64,000 nucleotides of DNA from Lepidodermella squamata (GCA_047495785.1 JBLDXI010000011.1:372001-436000), one strand, 5' to 3'. Shown: positions 42,052 to 54,812, counted from the first letter of the stretch. Numbers and translations: made by a program. The notes: generated by a model from the letters alone, not told the origin.

Positions 42052-43686
42052 ATGCTATTGTTACTGGCTCTAAATTTGTTTACCCTTGCGCCTAAAGCTA
42101 ACGCGGTATTTCAATATGATGAAATAAACCTAATCCACGATATCTTCAACACTTCATGCCCATTCGCGCTGTACAAATGGCTGCCAAATTATCTCAACAG
42201 TAGCACTTTCATGTCGATACAGGGCTTCAACATCCGCCTACAACCTCCTGTGACTATCCGCGACACGGACCGCCAGCTTTCGATCCTTGCTGAAGTAACC
42301 GCGATGTGGAATTGGCCATGCGATTTGGATGCGTTCTGTGGCAAACTTTCGGCTGCTAACATTAGCGAACCATGTGGAGTATTTGCTCAAAATGCGTTTC
42401 AAATGAATGCACCGCTGGACGAAGTGTGGAATCCGATTATTTACCACGAAAACGCTGTTTCTAGTCCTGACGCTATCATGGAGTAAGATAGATTTTTAAT
42501 CTATTTTCCAATTACTTGTTAGCTTATTAAATGTCCCTTTCTACCAGGGTGCGATCTTCGATCCCCGAGCTCCCGGGGATGAAAAATTTTTTTTTGCTGT
42601 TTTTGCCAAAATGACGAGTCAATTCGGCAAATAACCGAGCGAAGCGAGAAAATTTTTGAGATTTTCCACTAAAACACGCCCCAGAACATTCCAAAATTAA
42701 CAAAACAGTGGGATAAATTCTCATTTTGTTGTCTGGCCCGGCCGAGCTGGGGGGGGGATGATCCCCCCCATCCCCCCCTGAAAGTCGCCCACTGCTTTCC
42801 ACAAAAGGTTGTTTGTACCCCAAAAAAATTAGGGCCCATCAGAACACAATAGTAGGGTTCATTTTCGCTGCGAAAATTAACTAATGAGACATCGACAGTT
42901 AATTTGAAATCCCTTCTTACCTTTCTCATAATTAAACGAAAATATGTCTTTAGGGCGATTGTGCAGTCAAAGGTTCAGATTTTTATGTTTTCCGGGGAAT
43001 CATCGTGGTGGACGTCTGGCTTGTTGGATTCTCAATGTCTTGGAGGCTCGAAGATATCACAGTTCCCATTCGACCGCTTCGAATGCTCAATAATAATTTC
43101 TGGCTATAACGTTCGCTTCCGAGAGCTTCAAGTCGATCTTGAGTTTGAGACAGACGACGACGTCGGCAATGTTTGGACTTTCAAACGCTATAACTCATCA
43201 TGCAGCCCTGGGCAATGTTCAGTAAAGCTGTCATTTCAACGCAAGCCAGGCTATATTGTACAGAAAGTGATAGTGCCCTGTTACATCCTGGCGGCTCTTC
43301 AAATCCTGGGCTTAACCATGCCCGCTAAAATGCCGGACAGACCGGTCTACAGCAGCACAGTCCTTCTGGCTTTCTTCGTCATTTTCGGCATGATTTTCGA
43401 AGCGATTCCGCAAACTGCAGAACCGGTTTACCTGGCAATTTTAATCGAGACGAAAATCGTAATCGGAGCCGTCGTCACTCTATACACCTTGGTTACTCTC
43501 CGTTTAGCAAAGCAAGGCCTACTGAAGAATCCTATTCAAATAATGGCCATTTCATTGACATTTATTGATGTTATGGACCTGGTTGCAACACTTATCGTCG
43601 TGGTCACGTCATTCGTAATCGATGGCACTCTATTTTTCAAGATGCTCGAGTGGAGCGAACCTGAGGGTGAAGTCAACAAGTTGTGA
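42052..43686 (+). CDS. R11: divergent Cys-loop (pLGIC) receptor subunit
   Basis: Exons 42052-42482 and 42954-43686, 471-bp intron (GTAAG...CTTTAG), 387 aa. Signal peptide about 1-18; SCPFALYKWLPNY; WPCDLDAFC; Cys-loop CLGGSKISQFPFDRFEC; loop-C pair SSCSPGQCS. M2 reads MPDRPVYSSTVLLAFFVIFG, with Ser-Ser replacing Asn-Ile at 4'-5'. Twelve residues follow M4 (WSEPEGEVNKL). The intron holds a run of nine G followed shortly by seven C that could fold into a GC hairpin (about 42749-42778). Confidence 0.9.
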
Positions 43687-44200
43687 CAAGAGATATACCG
43701 TTATCTTCAAGGCTTTGCAATTACGGAAGTTGATAATATGTGCTAACATATGCAAATAAATGCTGCGCTTCATCGTAACTGGACTTTACGTAACGTTTCA
43801 AAGTTCTTGTAGAGTGATGCGACGGGATATGACGTGATCTTTAATGCTCTTCCAATACTGATTTGTGGACCAAACTCGCTCGGGGTTTGAGATCAGGGGG
43901 AAATTCCATTTCTCCATGGCTAGCTATAGAATAATCCTTCAGAGTACTACGTAGTGCAAATTTGAACGGAAAAAATGAAGGAGTGTATATTGGAAAAACA
44001 TTGGAGACACAGTCACAGTGCGTTTGAATATCAATTCTTAGTTTAGCCTAGCGCAGAAAAGTTTCGAACGGATGCTATAGCCTCTAACATCTCAGCTCGG
44101 GCTTCTCTCTGCAGTTCTCTGCAATAAAGCGTAAACGGCTTTATATTCAATAGGCGAATGGAGGACTGTTGTTGTCGTTGTTATTGGAAAAATTGTCAGA
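43687..44200. other. Intergenic, no gene seen
   Basis: No recognisable feature before the R12 promoter element. Confidence 0.5.
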
Positions 44201-44207
44201 GATATTT

Positions 44208-44217
44208 GCTCGGATAT
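44208..44217 (+). promoter_or_regulatory. TGCTCGGATAT element upstream of R12
   Basis: TATTTGCTCGGATATTGAGC, 90 bp before the ATG. An almost identical stretch lies at 63962-63980. Confidence 0.65.
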
Positions 44218-44306
44218 TGAGCCTGCGCCGAACAAAACCTCTCGCCTCGTCTGTGCTGCTCCATCGATCAACATTTTTTGTGTCATTTATTTGTGCCGAT
44301 TTCACT

Positions 44307-46158
44307 ATGCGATCACTTAGTAATTCAGGATTATCCATCCAGCTTCTGTTCGGCATTATATTAAACGCTGAAGCCATAATTCCTTTTGAGGATCTCGCCC
44401 TTATTCCCCTAATAGTTCGCGAATCATGTCCTATGGCGTTCTACAAGTGGCTGCCAAACTATTTCAAAGGCAGCAACGAAACTCAATATATCAGCATAGT
44501 CATTAGCTTGAAAACGCCGGTCGATATACGCGATACCGACCGCCGACTATCCCTCCTAGCTGACATAATGCTGCGATGGGGATGGCCGTGCGACTTGAAC
44601 AATTTGTTTTCGAAGCTCGCAGCTGCCAACATCACAAGCATCAAAGTTCTACGGGATCATGGCTTTGATATAACTGCTCCGCTGGACGAAGTGTGGCATC
44701 CGGCTATATATCACACAAATGCGGCCGCCCCGGGGGCAATAATGGAGTAAGATATTTATTCAATTTCACGTTTAAAAATATTAAACATATAGCAATAATT
44801 AAAATTAATAACTACTAGGTAATTCTCCAAAGTTTTAAGCGTTTATTCCAATAGAACGTGATGCCGATATTTTTGACGGAATTTATGAACCACTTGTAAC
44901 TTGTTACTTATCATCGCCTAAAAAAACTTGAAAACAGTTAGCACCTTATACCCTGACCTACATTCGTATAGCATCCTGCCCAAAATTCGGCCACTTTGTA
45001 GGTTATTCCTACTTTTCTAGCCAGGGGCCAGGTGAAAATTTACAAAATATTCGGCATTCGGCAAATACAGAATATATGGTAGTTATTGAGCTATCGAATT
45101 ATGAGCTCTGGGGTCATCGCTAGACTGAGAGAAGGCCGATGTGAGGTAACCAAGAAGTGCCGAATTTAGTTCGCTGCACATGGAAGAGCATGTCCACCTG
45201 GAAGAGCGAAGCCAACTAACTGAAATCGCTGCAATTATCAATTAGCTTGGCGATACTAAACAGCAAGCAGTACTGTCGCTCCAGAAAGTGAGAAAAGTTG
45301 TAACTCGTCTACTCATCATTTTATGAATCCGAATTTACGCGTACTAATAAAAATGCGAATTTGCGAATTTTCTAATTCGCTAAATAGATAATCAACCGCT
45401 TTTTACCTAACTCCTAACTCAAAGTCTATTGATTTTGTTTCTGATTAACTAGGTCAATAAGAGAAGCCTCTGCGGATATCGATGTATTTTCTGGCATCTC
45501 TAACTGGAAAAGCACTATGATACTGGAATCTTACTGCAATGAAAAGCTGCGAATATCGAAATTCCCGTTTGATAACTTCGAATGCATTATACACCTGCAG
45601 CTGTCAATGCATTTCAGTCATCATTTATTGAGTGTGCTTTTCAAGAAAGATGCAGATTTCAACAGCATTTGGGCTCTCGAGCATTACAACCTTACAATCA
45701 ACGATGCTTTCGGCAGGTTCTATGTAAATTTGTCTTTTCAACGCAAGCCGGGATCCATCTTTCAACAAATAATCGTGCCATGTTACATTCTGAGTGTTCT
45801 CCAGATTCTTGGCATGATCATGCCAGCTAAAATGCCAGACCGCCCTGTTTACAGCATCACTGTTCTTCTCGCTTTTTTCGTCATCCTCGGCATGATTTTT
45901 GATGCGATTCCTCAATCATCCGATCCTGTTTATCTCGCTATTTTAATCGAGGCGAAAGTAGGCATCGGAGCGATCGTAACTTTGTACACCCTTGTAACCC
46001 TCCGCTTGGCAAAAAGGCAGCTTTCAAAGCATGTGGTGATCAAAATAGCCAGCATTGATTGCACAGCCATTGAATTGATGGACTTAGCAGCGACTGTGGT
46101 CTTGGTAGCCTTCTCGGGGATTATCGACGGAATTCTCTTCCGGAAGATGCTCGACTGA
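44307..46158 (+). CDS. R12: divergent Cys-loop (pLGIC) receptor subunit
   Basis: Exons 44307-44746 and 45453-46158, 706-bp intron (GTAAG...AACTAG), 381 aa. The frame is open to 44169, but the ATG at 44307 heads the signal peptide (to about residue 23, NAEA). SCPMAFYKWLPNY; WPCDLNNLF lacks the usual Cys and no Cys follows ANIT. Cys-loop CNEKLRISKFPFDNFEC preceded by LESY instead of LESQ. No loop-C cysteines (NLTINDAFGRF). Ends FRKMLD. Forms a subfamily with R13, R16 and psi-G that shares LESY/LDSY and exon-2 starts of the SIRE/SIKD/SVRE type. Confidence 0.9.
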
Positions 46159-47410
46159 GTCACAGCATCACTTAGACGTCTCAGTTTATATCAACCCTTC
46201 TTTCAGCAACCTTTTCAAGCAAAATATTACAGGAAAGGCGGATCGAAGTTAGTTTGAATGATGAATGATGAACCCTTGTGCTGGGTCAATGCAAAATAAA
46301 GCTTTTTCAATAGTCGCACGCCAACTTTTAAAACTCAAAAAATGTTTTGTTAACTAAATTCCGGCGGAAAAAAAAACGAGCAACATAACGGGCAGCAATT
46401 CAAGTGAATGTATTCACCCTGAATCTTTAAACTGTAAAGTATGCCACGTTTATTTCTAACAGCAAAGGAGTACACATAATTTTAGCCTGAATGAGGGTCT
46501 GCTCAAGTTTACTTCGACAGAGAAAGGAACAAAGGATCAGAAATAACACTGATTTTACGATATCTCGAGTTCCAATTGTCTAACAATGCTAAACATTTGT
46601 AGAATTTCACGCTGAAGGCGCTCGGATCGTTTGTTTCTACGCCTGAGCAACAGATTATCGAGTATCGATTATTGATTATCGGTTATTAATTATGAATGAT
46701 CGATTCCATCTAAAATAACGGAATCCGCTGTTAACCGCCGGTTAAACCGAAAAAAACGGGTTACTCTTCTAAAAGTTCGCAACCGAACAGAACCGAACCG
46801 GACAGATTAAAAATAGAAACAGGAACATCTCTAGGAAGAAATACAATATTGAGATGCATGAAAGGGGCATCATTAATGAAATACATCCATCCATTCTCTC
46901 GAAGACATCTGCTGTGCATTTGCAAGAAGAAATTCTGACTTTGAATTTATATAGTAGATTCAGAATTCAAGAAAAATATCCATGGTATGCAAAATACCTG
47001 CTGCAAGGTCTGCTACACCTAACACCTAATTTTCTGACCCGTGGGGGTCTCCTCTGAAGCAGTTCTCCGATTTTTTTTCGTGATTTGAAACTGATTGACA
47101 CTGCTATTTCGGTTCCGTAAAACTCAAATCTGAGACAAATGCTAGGTATTAGGTATCATTAGCCATAATACTTTGTTTTATTAGTCGTATGCTTTCGAAA
47201 CAAAAAAAATGTTGAACTCAATTCTGGTGGACAATACCTATACATCATATTCCATATGGGATGACGTATGGGACCACGCGGCACATTGGCATTTCATCGA
47301 ACAGGAAAGACCGCGATCAAAACAAGCCAGGGGTAGCGAGCAATATTGGCATTGGCTGCAATGTGCTATGAAATTGAGCCGTGGAGACTGTCTTAATTGG
47401 ATTTTGGAGA
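46159..47410. other. Intergenic, no gene seen
   Basis: 1.2 kb without a supported gene; includes ATCGATTATTGATTATCGG-like AT-rich near-palindromes at about 46655-46710. Confidence 0.5.
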
Positions 47411-47420
47411 CACCCATATT

Positions 47421-47431
47421 TGCCCGGATAT
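47421..47431 (+). promoter_or_regulatory. TGCCCGGATAT element upstream of R13
   Basis: ATTTGCCCGGATATGA, 100 bp before the ATG; the R12/R13/R16 subfamily form (TGCYCGGATAT). Confidence 0.65.
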
Positions 47432-47530
47432 GAAAGCTAAGGTCGAAACCTACGCGTGTCATAAAAAAGACTGTCGGGTAAAAACAGTTGCGTCCCCTCC
47501 GCATTTGACCTTGAATAGCTCAGACGAACC

Positions 47531-49102
47531 ATGGCTCGCCTCATCTCATCCAGCCTTCATTTTCTGGGTTTCCTATTCCAAGCCCACGCGCTTGTTCAGT
47601 TCGATGACCTAACTGTCATCCACAAAATATTTCGCGAATCCTGTCCCTTGGCCTTCTATCAGTGGCTGCCTAACTATTTCATCATGACAAATGAAACGCT
47701 GAGTTTCGACGTTTGGGTCTACTTACGATCACCCGTCGACATCCGCGATACGGACAATCACTTGTCCCTCCTCGGTGAAATACGGGCGCGGTGGGCCTGG
47801 CCGTGCGATTTGAAGGCTTTCTGTAAAAAGTTGGCAGTTGTCAACGTTACAGACTGCGAATTGCTGCGTAGCAAAGGCTTTTCGATGAAAACATCGCTCG
47901 CTGAAGTTTGGAAGCCAGCTGTGTATCACCGAAATTCAGCCTCATCTCCAGCGGCCATCATGGAGTAAGTGATCATTTCCATCTCAGATATTATATATGT
48001 CGTAGCTGTTGAAGCTATCGCTTGAAATGAAAGAAGTCGGGGCCCCAAGTTTTAAGCCATTCGTCATTATTGTTAAGCAGAGGTTCGTTGTGGGCATAAT
48101 CGGGCCAGATCATTGTTTATTTTCCACCCAGTTAGCGAAGTATGATCCTCGAACTTAGGGGGTATTTTCGATCCCCAATTTTATGACCAAAGGGTCCCGC
48201 AGTGGTTTTTGGGGATTTTTTCCACGTTGGCCTGCCAAACTGGGGGGTACGGTACCCCTCATTCTATACTTTGCGCCCTGCTTTAACCCGATTCACCCGA
48301 TTCGTATTACCGGGATACGATTGCAAAATGTATTTCTCTTAGGTCGATAAAAGATTCAGCATTGGAAATCCAAATGTTCAATGGAACTTCTGAGTGGCGA
48401 AGCACCCTCAAGTTGGAATCGTTTTGCCCAGAAAAGCTAAGAATATCGCAATTCCCATTCGATGCCTTCGAATGCGACATCCAGCTCGAACGGTCTGAGG
48501 CTGTATTCCAAAAGGTTTCATTTCATGTATTAATCAACAAAGACGAAGAAGATTTTAGCAAAGTGTGGAATTTTGAGCGCAAGAACGTTTCTTATGACAA
48601 GAAACAGGCCTCGATTCAACTGTCATTCAGACGCAAGCCGGGTTTCGTAGTTCAGCAGGTCATTGTGCCCTGTTATATTCTCGCTGTACTTCAAGTTCTA
48701 GGCCTGATAATCCCGGCTGATAAATCAGATCGGCCTTACTACAACATCACTGTACTCCTCGCTTTCTTCGTCATTCTCGGCATGATTTTCGAAGCGATAC
48801 CACCGTCTTCGGACACGGTTTACCTCGCGATCTTGGTCGAGATGAAAATTGTTATCGGAGCCGTTGTTACTCTGTACACCCTGGTAACTCTCCGTTTGGC
48901 AAACGGATGCCTATCGAAATACGCCGCCATCAAATTTGTCTACGTTTCGCTGAATGTCACCGACATAATGGACTTGGTTGCGGCGTTTGTTGTAATTGCG
49001 ATTTCGGGCATCATAGACGGAGCTTTATTTTACAAAATGATCGAACACAATAATCGCTCAATTTCTGACCTCTTTTCAGACTTTTTCCGCCCAGATGTTT
49101 GA
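47531..49102 (+). CDS. R13: divergent Cys-loop (pLGIC) receptor subunit
   Basis: Exons 47531-47964 and 48343-49102, 378-bp intron (GTAAG...TCTTAG), 397 aa. Signal peptide about 1-20; SCPLAFYQWLPNY; WPCDLKAFC followed by NVTDC; Cys-loop CPEKLRISQFPFDAFEC; no loop-C cysteines (NVSYDKKQAS). The M1-M2 link is distinctive: LIIPADKSDRPYYNIT, with Tyr-Tyr where others have Val-Tyr, shared with psi-G and psi-F. About 20 residues extend beyond M4, including DLFSDFFRPDV. Confidence 0.9.
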
Positions 49103-49745
49103 GAGTTGATAATGCGCAACCGAGCAGGTCATTCGTTATTTCATTTCGCCGTCTGATTTGGTTTGTTTCAATGTTTCGTGTCTCTTTGGTTGTATTTTCA
49201 TATTGGGGTTAAATGGACAATTTTCAAATTTTAATTAATTTTATGAATAAATGAAAAGTTTAGATAACGTTTCGTAACGTAACGTCACGACATCAAAAAT
49301 ATTAACGATGTTTTTCGGCAAATGACACGAAATATTTGCTTTTTAAATAATACAGTTTTCAAGATGATTGGTGGATCTAGTGGATCGAGTCGCTACGATA
49401 TTTCATGAAGCTGATTCATGAAGGGTTCACGTCCAGTTGAGAAACCTGCACACAACACACAACAATCCTTCAACCTAAGCACCAGAATCAATATCTGGGA
49501 ATCTATTCGCATTTTTGGAGCGTTTTTGTTAGTTCGTTCCAGAACCGTTAAAACAAATATGCCGAAACAATAATTCGCATAATTTTTACCAGTTCATCAA
49601 CAAACCTTTAAACGAGCAAGCGTTATCTGTTATTTTAGTCCGCTGCCAATCAATCTACAATTTTAACTTCGGCATAGTCATAGAATTTATTGCAAGGTAT
49701 CGCCAATACAGGCGATGTATTTTGTATTTGTTCGAGCGAAATTTC
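49103..49745. other. Intergenic, no gene seen
   Basis: No gene. From about 49700 (AGGCGATGTATTTTGT) the sequence is closely matched upstream of R15 at about 52280. Confidence 0.5.
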
Positions 49746-49753
49746 AATACTTC

Positions 49754-49763
49754 TAGCGGATAT
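49754..49763 (+). promoter_or_regulatory. TAGCGGATAT element upstream of R14
   Basis: CAATACTTCTAGCGGATATC, 116 bp before the ATG; identical context to R15. Confidence 0.65.
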
Positions 49764-49878
49764 CGCAAGTTGAATGCTTGTAGCTCATTGAACCAACGAA
49801 CGAATTGATATCAGCTATTCTGCATATATTGCTAAAACTATAGCTTTGAATTCACAATAATTCATTAAGCTTCGTAGA

Positions 49879-51077
49879 ATGGAGTTTTCTTTACTGTTTT
49901 CCACAGTTCTCGCAGTGGTGCATATCATTGGCGCTGATATGCGTTATGATGAAGTTGATTCAATGCATCGAATATTCCGCGATTCGTGCCCATTTGCTCT
50001 TTCCAAATGGCTACCCAGTTATCTTGCGAACAACAAAGACAATTTGATGCATTCTATTGACTTCGATATTGATATAAGCTTGCGAACACCCGTAAATATC
50101 CTCGACACTGACCGACGTTTATCAATCTTCGTTGAATTCAACGCTTATTGGCGATGGCCGTGCAATTTTGATGTGTTCCGCAAGAATCTTGCAGCTGCAA
50201 ATTTGAGCGACTGCTGTTCTACAGAGCTCTTCATGGATGCGCCACTCGACGAGGTGTGGAGCCCAACAATCATACACTACAATGCGGTTGATAATCCTGC
50301 AGCTATAATGGAGTATGATAAAAACAGCATGAAGTGATGCTTTGCTACCATTTCAGGACTAACAGGTCAATATTGCGGTCGAACGTTCGAGTCGAAATAT
50401 TTGGAAACGGAGAGAACGGCGAGTCTAGTTGGTCTAGCTCAGGCATAGTGGTATCTCAATGCCCGGAAAACCCGCAAATCTCGCTATTCCCCTTCGATAG
50501 CTTCGAATGTGATATTGTCTTTGTAAAATATTATGATAGCCAAATCAGATTGGCTGATGTGTATAATGAGTTTAGCCGAGGTGTCAGTGACGTTTGGACA
50601 TTCAAACATTATAATTATTCTTACGTCGACTGGAAGTGCTCTATTGAGCTTTCCTTTCAGCGCAAGCCGGGATTCATCACCCAGCAAGTCATCGCGCCCT
50701 GCTATATTTTGGCGATTCTTCAGATTCTCGGCCTGATAATGCCTGCTCGAATGGCCGATCGACCTGTATACAACATCACAGTCCTCCTGGCGTTTTTCGT
50801 CATTCTCGGCATGATTTTCGAAGCGATTCCTCAGTCGCCAGAGCCCATTTACCTCGTCATTTTGATCGAAGTCAAGATCGCAATTGGTGCGCTGATTACT
50901 CTTTACACCCTTATAACATTACGCATTGCAAAACGCGACCTGGCCAAGCGACTGGTTATGCAGGTGTTTTATCTGTCACTTACAGTCATCGATATAATGG
51001 ACATTGTTGCAGCGTTCATTGTCATTGCTTCATCAGGCATCATCGACGGAGTACTTTTCAGCAAAATGCTACAGTGA
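49879..51077 (+). CDS. R14: divergent Cys-loop (pLGIC) receptor subunit
   Basis: Exons 49879-50312 and 50366-51077; 53-bp intron with donor GTATGA and acceptor ACTAACAG, 381 aa. The frame also reads through the donor for a few codons, but only the spliced form keeps homology. Signal peptide about 1-19; SCPFALSKWLPSY; WPCNFDVF (Asp to Asn, second Cys lost) and SDCC later. Cys-loop CPENPQISLFPFDSFEC. A unique six-residue Gly/Asn-rich insertion (GNGENG) sits before ESSW at the start of exon 2. One loop-C cysteine (DWKCS). M1 is VIAPCYILAILQ. Confidence 0.9.
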
Positions 51078-51460
51078 TATAACCATTGAGGTGAACATTT
51101 TTTGCTGAAATGGTAATTTGACAAATAAAAACTCGAATATTGAAGGTGATGTCGTCGTATTAGAATTACTCTGCTTTTTGAAGCATAGTATGTCGTATAT
51201 CGTGGGCGACAGAACAATTTGCCTCGGTTTGAAATGTCGTAAAACGTAAAACTGTATGCAAAAAGTTGGTCTGATGAATCGCGAATTGCCATGTTGATCA
51301 CAAGTTTAGTTTGTGGCGAGACACAATCGCAATTGTTTGTAAGCAAAGAACCCTTTGCCCTTTGCCCTTAGTTTGTGGTACCACATGAGATTGAATTTCT
51401 CAGTTCATACTATTCCGACCCCTGACATTGTTTTTATCTGCCTTTGAAGGAGAGATTATT

Positions 51461-51471
51461 TGCTCGGGTAT
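51461..51471 (+). promoter_or_regulatory. TGCTCGGGTAT element upstream of psi-F
   Basis: ATTTGCTCGGGTATGA, one base off the R12/R13 form, 100 bp before the relic ATG. Confidence 0.5.
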
Positions 51472-51571
51472 GAATCCATTTTATAAACAACACGTCAAGC
51501 CTGCATGCGGTAGAAAAAGAGCTTTTCAACAAATTTGGCCTCCAACAAATAGAAATCCGACAAGGCTAATC

Positions 51572-52115
51572 ATGACACAAATTTCATCCTGCCTTCTATT
51601 TTAGGCCTCCTAATCCAAACCCATCCGCTTGTTCACTTCGATGATCTAACTCTGCAATCCACAACATATTTCGCGCCTTTTCTGGCCTTTTACGAATGAC
51701 CTCGAAAGCCTCTGACATTTTTAGAGCTTTCTGGCTATTTTTTAGGGTTTTATACCGACATTGTTCAGGGATTTTTGGGATATTTCAAATTAATGGCGAA
51801 AAGACCCGGATAATAATGTATGAATTTTCGATCGGGGTATGGGCCGTTATGTATGTGATTTGTATGTGACGGGGTATGCGATTTGAAGTTTTTTTTACCG
51901 TTTTTCTTGGTGATTGCTTTCTCGATAATCTCTCAATGTCTCTCTATACCGCGGCTTAGCTGCCAGCCAGTGAAAGAGCGAGATTTGTCGCCGAACGGAA
52001 GCCTTCGGTCTCAAGACACTAGATTCAGGTTTCCTGAGCTAGGCCTAATAATCCCGGCTGATGATAAGCCAAATAGTCCTTACAATGTACATTCGAGGTG
52101 ATTCCATAGTGACGC
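51572..52115 (+). pseudogene. psi-F: relic of an R13-like pLGIC gene
   Basis: Starts MTQISSCLLF with a stop, then in another frame LIQTHPLVHFDDLT matching R13 (LFQAHALVQFDDLT). Most of the gene is deleted; a fragment LGLIIPADDKPNSPYN at about 52036-52090 matches the M1-M2 link of R13. Frameshifts and stops throughout. Its promoter element is still recognisable. Confidence 0.7.
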
Positions 52116-52327
52116 CAACATTGTGCCACCACGAAAAGATCCAAAAACAGGAAAGCTTGCAGAAACGATGTCCGCGGCCCATGTAACGGGAGCTTCGAAG
52201 CCGCGGCGTCCTATAGTACGTCTCATGTTTTATCATGGTTTTTCGGCATACTAGGCATAGGCATTGGCAAGTAACGTCAATACAGGCGATGTATTTTGTG
52301 TTTATTCTAGCTAAGTTTCAATACTTC

Positions 52328-52337
52328 TAGCGGATAT
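52328..52337 (+). promoter_or_regulatory. TAGCGGATAT element upstream of R15
   Basis: CAATACTTCTAGCGGATATC, 133 bp before the ATG. Confidence 0.65.
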
Positions 52338-52469
52338 CACGAGCTGTGGCGTAGCTCGTGGAAATAATGAAAGAAATGCAGGGTGCAAAGAATTGGAGCT
52401 ATTCACTATTCAGCATATATTGATAAAAATATCACTTTGAATTCACGTTAGTTCATTACGCTTCGAATA

Positions 52470-53835
52470 ATGGAGTTTTCCTTACTGGTTTTCGCAGTTC
52501 TCGCACTGGCGCCTTTCATCGGCGCAGATATGAGTTTCGATGAAGCTGATACAATGGTTCGAATGTTCCGCTATTCGTGCCCGTTCGCTCTTTACAAATG
52601 GCTACCAATCTATCTTAGGGACAACAACATTTACGTCGACATTTTAATAGACTTGCAAACACCTGTACATATCCTCGACACTGACCGAAGTTTATCAGTT
52701 TTCTGTAAATTCTATGCGGTCTGGAGATGGCCGTGCGATTTTGATGTATTCCATGAGAATCTTGCAGATGCAAATCTAACGGACTACTATTCGGCAGAGC
52801 TCGCTATTTACACGCCATTGGACGAAGTTTGGAGCCCAACAATCACACACTTGAATGCAGTTGATAATTCTGCAGCTGTAATGGAGTAAGCTACGTGCAC
52901 TGATGCTTTCTTTCCTTTAAGAGAATTATAAATTTAATTAAGGAAAATTGAGTCTATAAGAGAATTCAGTCTTCCTCATTTATTTATTTTTACGGTAACC
53001 GCAGACCGCCAGAGATGTTCGATGAACAATATCCAGCTTTTAGCTTGAACTGGTTATCATTATTTGAAAACCTTGTAAATTGTTAATCAATTATTCATTA
53101 TTCATGTATAAATCAACAATTATACTGTTAACTTGCAGGTCAATAATGCGGTCGAGCGTTCAGATCCTGATGTCCGGCGAATCATCTTGGTCTAGTTCTG
53201 GCCTGATAGAATCTCAATGCCCGGAAAACTCGAAAATCTCGCAATTCCCATTCGATGGATTCGAATGTGACATCATCTTTGGGAGCTTTTATGATTCTCG
53301 AATATTATCAGCTGAGGTGTCGACCGATTTCAGACGGGGTGTCGGAGACGTTTGGAAGTTCAAGCACTACAATTATTCGTACGACGGCGGTAAGTGCTCT
53401 ATTGAGCTCTCATTTCAGAGAAAGCCAGGATTCATAATCCAGCAAGTCATCGTGCCCTGCTACATATTGGCGATTCTTCAGATTCTGGGCCTCATAATGC
53501 CTGCTAGAATGGCAGACCGCCCTGTTTACAACATCACGGTCCTGCTCGCGTTTTTCGTCATTCTCGGCATGATTTTCGAAGCGATCCCACAGTCGTCGGC
53601 GCCCATTTATCTAGTCATTCTGATCGAAGTGAAGATCGCGATTGGAGCGCTGATTACGCTGTACAGCCTCATAACACTACGTATTGCTAAACGCGACGTG
53701 GCAAAGCGTCCGGTTATGCCGATATTCTTTATGTCATTTACAGTCATCGACGTGTTGGACATGGTTGCAGCGTTCATTGTTGTAGCTTTATCGGGCATCA
53801 TCGACGGAGTACTATTTAGCAAAATGCTTCAGTGA
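52470..53835 (+). CDS. R15: divergent Cys-loop (pLGIC) receptor subunit
   Basis: Exons 52470-52885 and 53139-53835, 253-bp intron (GTAAG...TTGCAG), 370 aa, the shortest in the array. Signal peptide about 1-20 (MEFSLLVFAVLALAPFIGAD, close to R14 and R10). Exon 1 has SCPFALYKWLP, WPCDFDVF without the next Cys, and no Cys after NLT. Cys-loop CPENSKISQFPFDGFEC; one loop-C cysteine (GGKCS). M1 VIVPCYILAILQ, M2 MADRPVYNITVLLAFF. Tandem sister of R14: leader, promoter and FYDSRI motif all shared. Confidence 0.92.
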
Positions 53836-54160
53836 GATGATTCAGCTGAACGTTTGGTAAATACAGTGCAGAATCGTTGTAAAAAAACGGGTATATAACG
53901 GGCTTTTGTTGTAACATTGTAACATTGGGTGTTGTAATATTTTCGTTATCTGGAAAAAAGGACAAAATAAAAAGCTTTTCGTTTCGTAACGAACGAAGCT
54001 ACATTTTAGTTACGAAGGTCTTTATAACACTTTCGCTCATGCCCATATCCCGATTGTTTTCGGACCCTGTATATGGGCAGTTTCCAACATATACTTGTGC
54101 ACAAATGTTCATCCTATAAGGGGCTTATAAGCTCAAAACGTTTTCGAAGCAAAATAAAAA
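53836..54160. other. Intergenic, no gene seen
   Basis: No recognisable feature. Confidence 0.5.
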
Positions 54161-54169
54161 AATAACTCG

Positions 54170-54245
54170 CACCTCGCACCAGGCATCGAACCAACGATTC
54201 TCTGTCACCTAAGCAGCAGTCTAACCACTAGACTATGAGCGCTGG
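54170..54245 (-). repeat. tRNA-like (SINE-type) sequence
   Basis: The minus strand contains TAGTCTAGTGG and, about 32 bases on, GGTTCGATGCC: exact matches to the internal A-box and B-box consensuses of tRNA promoters, with a plausible D-arm (GTC/GAC). The acceptor and anticodon stems do not pair well, so it is more likely a tRNA-derived SINE head or pseudo-tRNA than a working gene. Confidence 0.5.
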
Positions 54246-54549
54246 ATAAATCAAGCTGCTCAATTTTGGTATTTTAGTGGATTAGGTAAACCCATTGATA
54301 ATAGTTTTGTGGTCACCAGTGACTTGCGAGTCTTGTTTCAGTTTTGCTAAAAGCTTTCGATTAACTCGGTTGCGCCTCATCGTGAATCTCGGTATTTACA
54401 ACACATGTGGCAGCTGCGCTGTCTCGTTTATGATCGTAAACTTCCATATCCATACTATGGCCACGCGGTTTGCCTATCCGACTATCCGACTAATTATTTC
54501 CAGTAGCTTGTTTATTTAAAGAATCTTGGCGGAACACTGATGTAGCAGC

Positions 54550-54583
54550 GACGTTTCGACCTCACAGATAGGTCATCATCAGG
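54550..54583 (-). ncRNA. Possible hammerhead ribozyme core
   Basis: The minus strand reads CCTGATGA, then a potential stem GACCT...AGGTC with a seven-base loop, then GAAACGTC. CUGAUGA - stem II - GAAA is the catalytic core of hammerhead ribozymes. Stem I and III lengths are unclear and one unpaired base precedes stem II. Such motifs are known in Penelope-like and other retroelements; this could be the remains of one. Confidence 0.35.
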
Positions 54584-54812
54584 CATTAAAACATCTAAAG
54601 CAGCGTGACGTCAATATATCTTATTCTATATTATACTTATTTCCATTGTCAAATGAAACGTTCTGCTGTACGAAATATCAAACTTCGACTGCTCGATAAA
54701 ATAGAGGATATTCTAACACTCTGCGAAAAAATCCCTCAGTCCGTTCGAGCTGATTTCGAACTTCCTGCTCGACAGGATTTACCGGGTTAGGGTTGGGCAC
54801 AGCCACTCGCCG

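Noticed and set aside
45625-45915. Minus-strand open frame over R12 exon 2
   Set aside because: Antisense of M1-M3 coding sequence; equivalent antisense frames recur over other paralogues.
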